From: Peribolospora baueri
Lineage: Eukaryota; Basidiomycota; Peribolosporomycetes; Peribolosporales; Peribolosporaceae
DNA length: 64,000 bases
Assembly (NCBI GenBank): GCA_029717555.1
Contig: JAMDHS010000065.1
Coordinates: 56,637 to 120,636 of the forward strand
Direction: 5' to 3'
The stretch's first letter is position 1, and every line of letters starts with the position of its first letter. The notes under the pieces were generated by a model. That model did not search any database and was not told the origin of the DNA. It saw only the letters and a program-made list of their open reading frames with translations. Of this stretch, positions 1 to 11,841 are shown in pieces. The translations under genes and the position numbers were made by a program.

Positions 1-2
1 AG

Positions 3-1690
3 CTCGGCGCATCGCCTCTTTCCGGAGCTGGTTCGGCCTTGCGGCCCCCTTCTCCGACACCTTCCCAAGAAGTTGAAAAGATCACTGCTGCTTTGAGGCA
101 ACGTCGAAATTCCTTGCGAGACGTTGTTCCCATCGGCGACAAGGCTCGCAAGCATTCGGTGAACGTCGGCGACGAGCGTCTAGTGACGGAGAAATGGCCC
201 CAAGATGCTACTCTGCGCAAAGTGGTTAGCATTGATGTCGAGGAGCTCGAGCGCGAGGTCGCCCAACTCTCAAGGGAATATCGAGCTGCCAAATTGGGCG
301 ATCAAGTCAAGACGCGCGCGGGTCCGCCAGAGCTCACAATGCAGCGCGCTGCAGCTTCGCGCAGGTCTGTGCCCTCCCAAGACGTTGCAGCTGCCTTCGT
401 CCCTCGCGCAGAGCACTCTATGTCTGGCTCCACGCTGCGTTCGCCGTCTCCTCTGCGGCCGTTTTTGACTAATACTCTCCAACCAGGCCTCAGTCTGCCG
501 CTCCCGCGCACCGATGTTTTGGGTCAGGGAGGGCACGGCGAGGTAGTTGGGACTCTCCCGAGGCGGAAGACTGGGTGGCTGAAAGAGTCGAAGAACCGGT
601 CGGGTTTGGCGGGAGGGGCGGCGGTATTATCTCAGCATGCTGCTAGGCCAGAGCCGGCGCGGAAGACTATGCACCTCAGCAAAGGGCCCGCCTCCAACTG
701 CGACATAATGCAACGGAGAGGTAGATCCACGCGCGAAACTGAAGCGGGAGCTCAGAAGGAGCATTCATGTTGCGGACGCTCGCGGAGCCACCGTCGTCAC
801 GAGCACCACCATCACCACTACCATCACTGCATCCACGACCATCGGCCCGCGCTCTCGGCACCGTTATCTCCTCAGCGCGGAGAAGCTGCCTCCCATCTTC
901 GTTCTTGGTGTTACCCGCGAAACGCCAAAACATCGTCGAGAACAGACCACGTACAACAGGATCAACCAAATGGGAAGATGGCGACGGGGCTGGAAGAGTT
1001 CGATCCTGTGGTCGAGAAAGGCAGAGGCAGGAATGAAGGCAATGGGATTCGGCCGGAACGAGTGCTTTACGATGGTGGGCCGACTCCGTCCCGGTCACGC
1101 CTGCGGAAGCCGCCGTCAGCCGTCCCGGATTCCGCCACCCAACGTTCGTCGCCGGATGATCAACTGTCCGACGCGCTCCGAGCGGCAAGGGACGAGATCG
1201 TCAGAGTGAGGGAGGGCGCTGAGGAGATGAGGAGGAGGATCGAGAGACTCGTTGGATTCGAGCTCGATCACAACTCCGGCGTTGACGAGCATGGTAGGGA
1301 TGGCCAAGATCACGAGATTGCTGAAAAGGTACTTGGAAAGCCTTGCTTCACGGGGACGTCCGAACCTTTGCCTGGATCCGGGAAGGACGAGAACCGCATC
1401 CGGTGGAAGGGGCAGGTTGAGAGACGTCTCAAAGCGTTAGAGGAGGAAATGGAGATGCTGAGGTGAGTCGTCGTCGGTGCTGTGCCTTCGTTCGCCTTGG
1501 GTTGAAGGAATGACTACAGTAGGAAAAGTGGACGAGGTTGTTTAACCCTTCTCGTTCTTTGTCCGTCAGGAGACAAGCTGTGCTCACCTCTAATAACCCG
1601 CGAGGTTCGCCACCACCGCCCGCACTGGCTTCTGCTTCTCGAGCTTGTCAGGCGTCCCACTTCCGTCGTCCGGCCTCGGCAGACCGGTGA
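3..1690 (+). CDS. 3' part of an unrecognised coiled-coil protein (5' end outside window)
   Basis: The frame is already open at the left edge, so the start lies upstream. Exon 1 runs to 1462 (donor GTGAGT) and a short last exon 1570-1690 adds about 40 residues before TGA. About 525 residues are visible. They are Ser/Pro/Arg rich, with a basic helical start (EVEKITAALRQRR), a His-rich patch coded near 799-850 (HEHHHHHYHH), and two heptad-like helical stretches near the end (DALRAARDEIVRVREGAEEM and RRLKALEEEMEMLR). No catalytic motif or known domain was recognised. A structural or cytoskeletal coiled-coil protein would fit the composition, but that is only a guess. The last exon is low complexity, so the stop in unspliced sequence at 1464-1466 remains an alternative end. 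Confidence 0.55.
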
Positions 1691-2929
1691 AAAGGTCTCT
1701 GCTCTTGTTTCTGCCGGCAGGCGCTCCGTTGCCTCCCTCTGAGCGCCTGTAGCTGCCGGACGTATTCCGTCACGTCGTTCGCGTACAGCCCCCCTTCTTC
1801 ACTGTCTCGCCCTTTTTTTCAAGTCGCCTTAATTTTCCATGGCCCTCGTTTCCTTGCCCTGTATTCTTGCCACGCTACTCCGCCTTCGTGTCGTTACCTG
1901 AGCTATGTCCTGGCCTGACTATCTATCTATATGTACGTGTACTCGACTCATCCACATGCTCTTCACTTCCAACGGTGGACGAAAGGCGTGACTGCGACCT
2001 TGACTGGTGCTCCGGGTGGAAACTCGATTATAGCCCTCGCAGTTTGAGAATACGGTCTGAAAACACAACATTTAATGTCTTTTGTGACCATGTATGGAGC
2101 GTCGTTATATAGGGCCGGGCTTGGTTCGAGCGGCATCGGACCAGGTGTGTCGTCGAGAAGAAGTTTGCTGCGGCTGGCGTTGTTCGATCGTCCCGGCGGG
2201 ATCTCTGTCCGCTCGACAGGATCGTCCACCTCCCGTTGCCGGCCGCTAGAGGCACCTTTCGGTACGAGGACGATCCAGCTTCTCGTTCTTTGGCTTGAGA
2301 GCTCAGCAGTCGTTCCTGGGGTGGGTGAAACGCAAGAAGTCGTTCGCGCGAGGCCACCCTACGCCCGACCCAACACGCCGACGCCAAACATGCGCCGACG
2401 CTCCGCCCTCGGACGGGACCTTCTCATCCCTCCGTCTCTCGTCCTCGACTTCGCCTCTTCCGTTGCCTCATCCGTCCCCGGTCGTTGCGCAAAGGACAGC
2501 AAGCACGTCCGATGGCGATACAGGCTCTCGCTAATCATCCGCCTTGTGCTCTACTTCCGTGTCCATGCAGTGCTCGCGTTCACCGGACTCACGGCCGCAC
2601 TTCCATTCTCCTTCCTCTTGCACCTACCGTCGTTACCTTTCCTCTCAGACACCACCATCCCCTGCAGACGTCGCTGAGCGGCTTTCTCGCTTTTGCTTTC
2701 TCTTTACCCTAATCTTCCTCCACTTCGCAAGTCGCCGCCTCGACCTCTTTGACAACCGGCTGGTCGTCGTACGCGGAGGTCAATTTCGTTTCTTTTTTTC
2801 CCCATCGTCCAGTCGCAGGTCCGACTCTACGCCGTTCGAGCGCTCGTCTTTCACCATCTAGTCAAGACGACCCCTTCTGGACGTGGACAAGCTGACGTCG
2901 CCCGGCCCTCATTCTCGCCCGCGTCCGCT
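1691..2929. other. Intergenic region upstream of the FAD monooxygenase gene
   Basis: This stretch of about 1.2 kb holds the 3' flank of the first gene and the 5' flank of the monooxygenase. A TATA-like sequence (ttatatag) sits near 2104-2111. From about 2380 to 2880 the plus strand is pyrimidine rich, as is common in fungal promoters and leaders. Several frames are open but show no conserved protein motif. I see no gene. Confidence 0.5.
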
Positions 2930-5900
2930 ATGACGGAGTTTGAGAGCTCCGTACTCCCCGCCCTCACCAGCCTCTCGATATCTCCTTCCGTTCAGAAAGA
3001 CTATCCAGCCCACCGCGCGCCCGTGCCGACCATTGTCGGGACGCCGCCTCCTCCTCCTGACGGTGCATCAAATCAAGGGATGCCCACGTGGGATCGTGCT
3101 TCCCTGGATCGCCCTGCGAGCCCGGCTCCGTCTGCCAACAGCATGGACGACGGTCGCTCCCTGTCGGCAAAGGTGCTCCCTTCGCCACCCGGAGATTTCG
3201 CTTTCTCGCAAACTAGAGGCCCTATGCCGGATTCGGACGCCGAGTCCTTGTCCGGCGTGAGCGTCCGGACTATATCTGCGATGCGGGCCGATGATGGCGA
3301 CCGGAAGCAGCCTTCGGAGGAGGTGCAGGAAGAGCTGGAGAGCGACGAGGAGAGCGGGCGGCCGTCTCCCCACGGCAGGTCCAAGTCGTCTTTCCTTCGA
3401 GGTACCACCCTTCTCGGCATGCCAAGTGAAGCGGGCTCGTCCGTCACAATGTCGGGAAAGGTCAGCTACTTAGATCGGGACAAGATGAACCTCTTCCCAA
3501 CAGACACTGTCGTGCCCATCCTCGTATCGCAGCAGCCCACCGACTCGACCCCTTCCACGCCCCTCTCCCAAGTCACTTCCCAGTGCTCCGCCTCCATTCC
3601 GTCCTCACCCATGTCCGACGACGCCATACCCCTCACGCCATCCTTGCTCGCCGCCGTTCCGGAGACGCCCGGCGTAATCCCACCGACGCCTTACTCAGGC
3701 GGAGGAGGCAGCCCCTTCCACACGAGGCAGGACTTTTCGCACGAGCATCAGCACCGGCAGCGTAGGAACCCAGAAGCACTGGCTCCCCCTTCGGAAGAGA
3801 AAGTCTTCTCCCCTCCTCCGCGCTCGCCCATGCCCGATCCCCCGCCACGGAGTGCCAATGAACGCCCACCGAATGTGCTCATCCTTGGGGCCGGACCTGT
3901 GGGTTTGACGGCCGCGATCATGTTCAGGAGGGAGGGATGGGATGTGGAGGTGTGGGAGAGGGAGGAGAAATGGGCACCTAGGGTGAGTCGCTTTTACCGG
4001 TTCAAAGAGAACGGTGTGGTTTGCAAGGCACTTCTGGCGCCAAAGCTGCTGTTGCTCTTTCGACCCGGAAGGACTTACTCTCATTTGCTCTCGTTTCCGT
4101 CCTTCCCCGTCGTCGCAGCTACAAGCTGGAGGGGCGATGCATATCCCACCGAATGGGGCCCGGGTACTAGCCAAGCGGGAGATTCTAGACGCCTTCATGG
4201 CACCGCCGGTAGAGATCGAGGACCGACGGCAGGCAGAGATTTTCTCAGCTTCCGATCTCGGCTTCGACGATGACGAGGGTTCGGAAGGTGGCGACGCGGG
4301 CACACATGCCCTATCCGGAAGAGCTTCGTGGGAGTCGGCGCGATCCAACCGCGCCATGCCGGTGCCTGCGCCACACTACGTGGGCGCTGGCGCGGTGCAG
4401 CTCGCCGACTGGGAGTTTTACAATCACCTTGGAGATCAGCTCGCCACCGTGAATTATCCTCTCTACGTCGGGCCCTCCTTCTCACCCATCAATCCTTCCT
4501 TCCAGCGGCCTGATCACTCTCCGCCGGAAAACCCGAACCCGACGCCTTACCTCGCCGTCTCTCGCTCTCGTCTGCTCACCTATCTGCACTCCATTCTTCG
4601 CCTTCCCTCGTATGGCGTTGAAGTTGTTTACGGTGCCAAGGTGGAGGAGATCAATACGCACCGTGGGGAGATGCGTCTGGAGAGCGGGAGGGTGAAACGG
4701 ACGGACCTGATCATTGGCGCGGACGGGTGGTGGGGCGACGGGAGGGAGGCGGTCGTGCAGGGGTGGGAGTACTCCATGGCGTACGAGCTCCAGCAGCAGC
4801 GGCTCAAGTTGGCGGCCGCCCGGGCGGACACTGGGCTGCTGAAGAAGGGCAAGAAGAAGGACAAGAAGGCAGCGGAGGAGGAGGCAAGGAACGCCAACGC
4901 CCCGGCGCCCAAGTACTGTGGGACGAACGGCGTCGGCATCCATCGGACTTATTACGCCGACCTCCCCGCCGAGCTCCTTAACCATCATTCGGAAGTCCTT
5001 GGGAGCCTCATTGGGAAGGCCACGGTGTGGGTCGGTCCAGGCGGACACGCGATGCTGTGAGTCGGCTTTCCTTTTTCTTTCTTTATTTGTCGCGGCGCCC
5101 TCGGGGATGACGACGTGTGTTGGAGTGGCAGACTAAGCGCTGCTCCATTGAGCTCGGACTAAGCCCTCCACTTTACCCTCTCGATTCCTTCTTACTCCTA
5201 CGTCAACGCCACAGCATCCCCATGTCAGATCAGCAGTCCTACTCCCTGTCGATCAGCTTGCCGGCCGAGCAGCTGCAAAGGGACGCCGAGTGGGAGCTCG
5301 TGGATGATTTCACCGAGGTTCAGGACTACTTCACGGGCGGCGATGCCAAGTGAGTTGGCGTTCTTTGGAGGAGGTGGACCACCGGCCGCTCATTTCTCTC
5401 GCCTTCTTACCACTTTTGCCGTCAAATCAGACTTGACCTTTTGGTCTCGAACGTGAACCACGGCATCCGGACGGACGTCATGCTGCGCGAGCCTCTGCCG
5501 ACGTGGCATTGTGGGAGGCTCGTGCTTGTCGGAGACGCCGCACATCCCATGCTGCCCTTCTCGGTGAGTTTCGTGTTTTTCGCCGTCTTCGAAGTCGTGT
5601 GCTAACCATCGCGGGCTTTCTCTGTCCTTTTCGCTTTTTTTGCAGGGCCAAGCTCTGTCGCAGGGCTTGGAAGACTTGGACACGCTGCTCATGTCCCTCG
5701 ACTCGGTCCTCTCTTCCGCCGGCCTCACCTCGCCTCCCTCTTCGGCGTCGTCCAAGAAATGGGGCGCTTCCTCCTCGTCCGCAGCAGCGGCGGCGACGGC
5801 GCCGGAAAAATCGCTGATGGCGAGCCAGGCGATGCTGACGACGGCGTTCAGGACGTATGAGGCGGTGAGGATGGAGCGCACGTCGAGGCAGAACGAGCTG

Positions 5901-6225
5901 AATTCGCGCAATGTGCACGTGCTGGAGAGCGACGAGGAGGAGTTTATGACGATGAGGGACCGACAGTTTAGCAGGCCGGAGAGCGAGGACGTGAGTCGAT
6001 GTTGTGTCCCTGTCCGTCCACCTCTACTTTGTTCTCATCCCGCTTCACCCTTCTCTCTGCCAGCACATGCTTTTGTGGAAGAACACGCACGCGCTCCGGT
6101 ACCTCTTCGGCTACGACACCACGGCGGCGTTTGAGGCGTACCTTGCGAAGAAGAACGCGAATCAGCCGGCTTGGGCAAGCGCTAAGGACAGGGTGGCCAG
6201 GCTGCTCCCGTCTTGGGGCTTCTGA
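2930..6225 (+). CDS. FAD-dependent monooxygenase with long disordered N-terminus
   Basis: Six exons: 2930-3982, 4119-5056, 5215-5349, 5431-5563, 5646-5990, 6064-6225, giving about 921 residues with every junction in frame. The enzyme core starts near residue 315 with the dinucleotide-binding motif LILGAGPVGLTAA. Near residue 547 comes the DG motif (DLIIGADGWW), and near 735 the second FAD motif (LVLVGDAAHPMLPFSGQAL). This order is typical of the PF01494 aromatic hydroxylase family (salicylate or kynurenine hydroxylase-like), which use NAD(P)H and O2. The first 310 or so residues are Ser/Pro/acidic and look disordered; family members usually begin within 20 residues of the GxGxxG motif. A Lys-rich insert (KKGKKKDKKAAEEE) is also unusual. 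Substrate is unknown. Start chosen as the first ATG of the open frame; a later start closer to the FAD motif cannot be excluded. Confidence 0.85.
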
Positions 6226-7028
6226 GATGGCGGCTCTCTTCCTCATCGCTTTCTTTCTTTCTTCTCCCATCCCCTTCGTCTTCGTCCTCGTCCTCGTCCT
6301 TCTCCACGCCCGCTCCATCCGCGCACCTTGTCCTCTGCCGCGCGCTGTATCCACTCGACGCTGCCTTGATTTTGTACCCAACCATTCTTCCTTCCTCCCC
6401 TCCTTCCTTCCTTACTACTCTTCTATCGTTCTCTCCCGGATGCCACTGCCATTCATTCATTATTCATCCATTTTTTATCCATCTCTTCGCCCGTTGCCCG
6501 CGTCGAGTCGGATGTAGCGGCACACGTGACAGGCGCGCGGAAAGACGCGCGTGTGCTGCGGCGATGGGGGCCCCTATTTACCTTGGGTGCGGTGGGCCGT
6601 GCGTGGGCGGTTAGGAGAGCGTCTAGGCGGAGGCGGTGGTAAGGTATGTGAGGTGGATGGGAGAGGGAAGGATATGTGAAATGGCCGGGGGGAGGAAGCG
6701 TGAGGCGGAGGGGAGACGGCGTGGGCGTAGGCGTTGTGAGTGGGCGGCGAGTGGGTGTTGCATGTCTTTGTGTGTGTAGCGAGTGTAATGTTGCAGCCGC
6801 TCGTTCCTTTCTCCTGAGCAAGATCGTCGTCGTCGTCGACATCTTCTCAACTCTCGTCTGCTCCACCAGCTGTCACAGGATAACGAGACAAGACGAGACG
6901 AGACGATACCACTCGACTCGGTCCCATGGATGGCACAGCAACGACTGACCTTTGACTGACGACTCCTCCACGACGTCCTTGACCGCCGCGATATCTATAT
7001 ACCTCCATCTCGACCACCATCCTCCAGC
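6226..7028. other. Intergenic region upstream of chitin synthase A
   Basis: About 800 bases holding the 3' flank of the monooxygenase gene and the chitin synthase promoter/leader. There are CT-rich runs at 6240-6480, a run of cgagacaaga-like repeats at 6885-6910, and a TATA-like tctatatacc at 6993-7003, which lies too close to the ATG to be a usual TATA position. I see no gene. Confidence 0.5.
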
Positions 7029-8905
7029 ATGCACCGAAAGCCAGCGCCCACGTTCCTCCCTCCCTTCTCTTCTCTTCCCTTCGCCTCTGCTTCTCCACCT
7101 CCAATCTCCCCCGTCGACCCTTTCGACGACGCCCACCACCCCGCTCCCTCGCCCCGCCGCCCTCTCCCGCTCCAAAGCCCCTACGCTCCCCAACAGCAGT
7201 CGCAGCCGGCGGCGGGCGACATGGACAACCTTTACCCTTCTTCTTACGCCGACTACGCTTCCACCCCACCACAGCCCTCTACTTCGGCTCCCCTCCGCCG
7301 CTCCCTCGCCATCGACGACCAGGCCTCCGCCGCGCTCGCAGCTCAGATTCATGCCCGATTCGGTGGCGGCCCGGCCTCCAGCTCCGTGGACGTCGGCAGC
7401 ACGCCTCCTCCGGGAGACGCTGGTCCCGGCGGCTACGACTACCCGGCACCGTCGGGTTTTGGATACGGATACGGTGCGAACGCCTATGCTGGAGTAGGAG
7501 TAGGACAGGGACACGGACAGGGACAGGGCGTGTTCGAACCGGAGGAGGGCAGCGAGGATGGGAGCTACGACGGGGAACATGTCCTGCACGCTGACGACGA
7601 GGAGCGCGCTTTGACCGCCGGCCACGGTTTCCCTCCGCCGGTGCACGAGCACGATCTTTACGATGAGAAGAGCGCCCTTCAGGCCGTCCCGTCGCCGTAT
7701 GAGTGGCCCTACGTTTCCTCCGAGCAGCATTCCACATCCCCCCCGCCCATGTCGCCGACGGCAGGCGACGACCCGTACGCAGACCCGGATCCGTACGGTG
7801 AACGCAGACGCTCAGGCTCGCCCGTCAGCTCTCATACCTCTGATCCCAGTACCACCCTCGCCCACGGAAATACGCAACATTTCGGGCCTGCGCCTCTGCC
7901 CGGGGCCCAGATCCGGCGACACAAGTCAAAGAAGAAGGTACAGCTTACGCACGGCAACCTCGTTCTCGACTGTCCTGTGCCCACCAAACTCGCCGGCTTC
8001 CTCAGCCGACGCTCCGAGGAGGAGTTCGTGTGCATGCGCTACACCGCTGCCACCTGCGATCCAGACTCGTTCGCTGGAGACAACTTTTCCCTTCGGCCAC
8101 AGCTCTTGAACCGCCACACCGAGCTGTTCATCTGCATCACGATGTACAATGAGGATGAGAAGCTCTTCACGCGCACCCTTCACGGCGTCTTCAAGAACAT
8201 CGCCCACCTCTGCACGCGCAACAAGAGCAGGACATGGGGGCCAGAGGGGTGGAAGAAGGTGGTGGTCGCCATCGTCGCCGACGGTCGCAGGCACATCCAC
8301 CCGCGCGTGCTCGACTGTCTCGCCGCGTTGGGCGTCTACCAAGATGGGGTGGCGAAGAACATGGTGAACGGCAAAAAGGTGGAGGCGCACATCTTCGAGT
8401 ACACCACCCAGCTCTCCATCGACGAGAACCTACAGTTCAAGGGCGCCGAGCGAGGGCTCGTGCCCATCCAGATTCTCTTCTGCCTCAAGGAGAACAACGC
8501 CAAGAAGATCAATTCGCATCGCTGGTGCTTCAACGCTTTCGGCCCTCTCCTCCAGCCCAACATCTACATACTCCTAGACGTCGGCACAAAGCCGGCCAAC
8601 AAGAGCATCTACTACCTCTGGAAGGCCTTTGATCTCAACTCCAACGTCGCCGGTGCCTGCGGCGAGATCTGCGCCGAAGTGAAGGGCAAGTGGGGCATTG
8701 GACCCTTGCTACTCAACCCGCTCGTCGCGGCACAGAACTTTGAGTACAAGATTAGCAACATTCTCGATAAACCCACGGAGAGTGTTTTTGGATACATCTC
8801 GGTCTTGCCAGGCGCTTTTTCCGCGTACCGGTGAGTGGCAGGCGAGGACTGACGGCGGCGCGGTCTGGCCCCCCTGGCTGCACATTACTCACGACGCCCA
8901 TTTGT

Positions 8906-8936
<31 letters not shown>

Positions 8937-11335
8937 GTTTTTGCCTTCTCGGCCGACAGCTACATCGCTCTTCAAAATGACCACCTCGGCCATGGCCCCC
9001 TAGCCTCGTACTTCAAGGGCGAGAGCCTCCTTGGCTCCGAGGCCGACGTGTTCACCAGCAACATGTACCTCGCCGAGGATCGCATCCTCTGCTTTGAGCT
9101 CGCCGCCAAAAGGAACGACAATTGGGTGCTCAAATACGTCAAGGTGAGTCTGTGTCCCGAGCGGCGGTGTTTTCCTGACGGACGATGGCAGTGAGACGTG
9201 TCGTCAACTCATTCCTCTCCAACGCTTTCCCCTTCCCCGCAAAGTCCGCCCGAGGAATAACAGACGTCCCCGACACGGTGGCCGAGTTCATCTCCCAACG
9301 CCGCCGATGGCTCAACGGCTCCTTCTTCGCCGCCGTCTACTCGCTCGCACACGCCGGTCAGATTCTCCGCTCCGGCCACTCGGTGTGGCGCAAGACGATG
9401 CTGCTCGTTGAGACGGTCTACAACGCCATCAACCTCGCCTTTTCCTGGTTTGGATTGGTGAGTGGGCCCGGCTGGGGGTTGGGCGGTTTACGCGCCTTTT
9501 CCGACGCATTGCCTCGGATGGCGTGGAAGGAGGGCTGGAGACTGACTCTCACCTTCACCGGTTTCGACTCGACGACGCGTTCGCTCGTTCCACAGGCCAA
9601 CTTTTACATCTTCTTTGTAAGTCCAACCGGCCGCTATACGAGCTTTCCTTCGACGTGTCACTGAGAGCGAGAGCTCTTCTGTCCACGACTGATCACCTTG
9701 TCTTTTCATGCGACCATAAAGACCCTTCTTACGCAGTCGCTCGAAGACCCCATGTTTAACCTGAAAGGCATCGAGGTGTGGAACACAATCGTGCAGTACG
9801 TCTTCCTCGGTGTCGTCATCGCTTGCTTCATCTTTGCCATGGGCAATCGACCACAAGGGTGAGTAGAGTGGAGCGGCCTTGGGCTTGGGACCGAATGTTT
9901 ATAGTGGGCTGATCCCATCTCTCTTTCCTCCTCCGCTTGGCGTCGATATCCGCACAGATCCAAGTGGAAGTACATGACCGCTATCATCCTCCTCGCGTCG
10001 ATGACCGTGTGAGTCCTGCTTCCCTTCCACAGCCATCCGTTCGTCTTCTTGCGCTGAAGACGTTACCTATTGCCTTCCTTCAAGTTACATGATCATCGCC
10101 GCGATCATGTGCACCTTCAAGGCGGTGGAGCAGATGCACAACGCGATCTACGTACAGATGGTCATCTCCCTCCTGGCTACATGTGCGCCGTTTCTTTCTT
10201 TCTTTCTTCCTTTCTCACCGATCCTGCGTTTCATCCGTCGACATAAATACGGATGGCTCACATCACATCACCCCTTATGCTCTCCGTTCATTTTCTCGGC
10301 TACCTTCGTAGACGGAGTCTACCTTTTAGCCAGTTTGCTAGCCTTGGATCCCGCCCACCTGATCACCAGCTTTGCGCAGTATATCCTCCTCTCTCCCACC
10401 TACATCTGCATCCTCAACATCTATGCCTTTTGCAACTTGCACGACTTTTCGTGCGTCGACCGATGTCTTGCTTTCGGTCCTTCTGTTCTCGCCTGCGGCG
10501 GGTTGCTCATCGAGTCTGCTCGTTCTTCGTCTCTTACCGACCTTGGGTATTCAGGTGGGGCACGAAAGCCATCACGACGATGTCGACGGACCTCGGCACC
10601 GTCGTCTCCTCAGGCAAGGGCACCGTCGAGATCAGCCTTCCCACAGCACAATCTGACATCGATACCGCCTACGACGAAGCACTCTTCAACCTACGCACGC
10701 GGCCCATGCTCATCAAGGGCGAGCCGGACCAGAAGGAGAAGGAGGACATGAGAATGGACTATTATAAGAACGTGAGCCCGTGGCTGTTCACTCTTTTTTT
10801 TTTCCCTTTCGGATCGGGAACGGCTAAAGAATCATTGATCGATCATACCATCGTTCATCACAGGTCCGCACCAACGTCGTCCTCGCATGGGCCCTGTCGA
10901 ACGTGAGCGATGAAAATCAGTTGACTCGACGTCCATCCCTTTGAAGACCTTTGCTTCGCTGAACTGATGATCCATCTCCCCCCCGGTTTTCCCTCGCGCG
11001 CACCGCTCTTAGGGCGTCCTCGCCGCGCTCATACTCAATGGGGGGCCGACGAACACGTTCAACAAGGACAGCGGCGCAACGAGGGCAAAGGTGTACATGC
11101 TCTTCATCCTCATCTTTGTCGCTGGCATGTCTTGCGTGCGCTTCTTGGGCTCCACGCTGTGAGTGCGCTTCCCGCGGCTGGCCCGGGTGGTGGCGTGGCG
11201 GGTAGTGTACGAGGCGAGTAGGAGAAAAGGATTGACGAAGCGACCGACCACTCGCCCTTCTTACCCCTTTTGCCCCGCTTTCTCTTCCCACCCGATCGTC
11301 ACAGTTACCTTGCCATTCGCCTCGTCTCAGGATGA
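7029..11335 (+). CDS. CHS: Chitin synthase A (glycosyltransferase family 2, division 1)
   Basis: Membrane enzyme polymerising N-acetylglucosamine from UDP-GlcNAc into cell-wall chitin. Twelve exons: 7029-8830, 8960-9143, 9245-9457, 9596-9616, 9722-9858, 9958-10008, 10085-10182, 10312-10450, 10555-10771, 10864-10902, 11013-11158, 11305-11335; about 1025 residues. The first 310 residues are Pro/Gly/Ser rich. The catalytic region then shows [27 protein letters not shown], the [15 protein letters not shown] block, AEDRILC (about 639) and the hallmark SQRRRWLNG (about 679), followed by several hydrophobic membrane segments. Exon 4 is only 21 nt (ANFYIFF). The donors after exons 7 and 8 (GTGCGC, GTGCGT) are weaker than the rest, but the protein aligns across them with the paralogue at 40483-44801. 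The last exon adds YLAIRLVSG, matching the paralogue's C-terminus. Confidence 0.95.
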
Positions 11336-11841
11336 TCGGACGGACTCGCCCTTCGTCTGATCCATGACCCAATCCGTCGCACGCATCCCTTCTACCGTTT
11401 CCATCCTTTGTCTTAGTAGTCTCCCTATACCGGACCCTTCCTCTCCCGTCCTGTCGTTCCGCCAGCTTTCAACACTCTTCCTCCCTCCTTCCCTCCTTCC
11501 CTCCCTCCCTCTCCCGGCCGTGCGTCCGTCCGCCCTTCGATATTTTCTTCCCCGCTCTCATCTCGTCTGTAGCCCGCCAGCTCTGTCTTGTTTATCCAAG
11601 TCCAGTCAGTCCGTTCACGAGCGATGACGCCCTTCGTTCAATTCAACCTGCATCCAGCCAGACCCCGACCGCACTTCCCTCGCCGTCTCGCGAGCGTTTC
11701 TTCGTCTGACTGCTCCGTTCAGAACAGGTATCGCACATCCACCGAGAGGAGATGGGGAAGAGGCTTGGTCTGAATTGGCGCTGTGAAGGAGGGAGAAAGG
11801 GCGAGCGATGCGATCGGACGAAAGAAGCTTTCGGTGAGCTC
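11336..11841. other. Convergent 3' flanks
   Basis: Space between the stop of chitin synthase A and the stop of the minus-strand dehydrogenase. It carries a strong CT-rich run with ccctcctt-type repeats (11470-11515), probably untranslated sequence. No gene seen. Confidence 0.5.

Noticed and set aside
2104-2160. TATA-like site followed by ggttcgagcgg as a possible tRNA or snRNA gene
   Set aside because: The B-box resemblance is incomplete, no cloverleaf could be formed, and no T-run terminator follows.
6873-7730. Antisense frame opposite chitin synthase A
   Set aside because: Arg/Val/Gly-rich shadow of a Pro-rich coding strand in GC-rich DNA.
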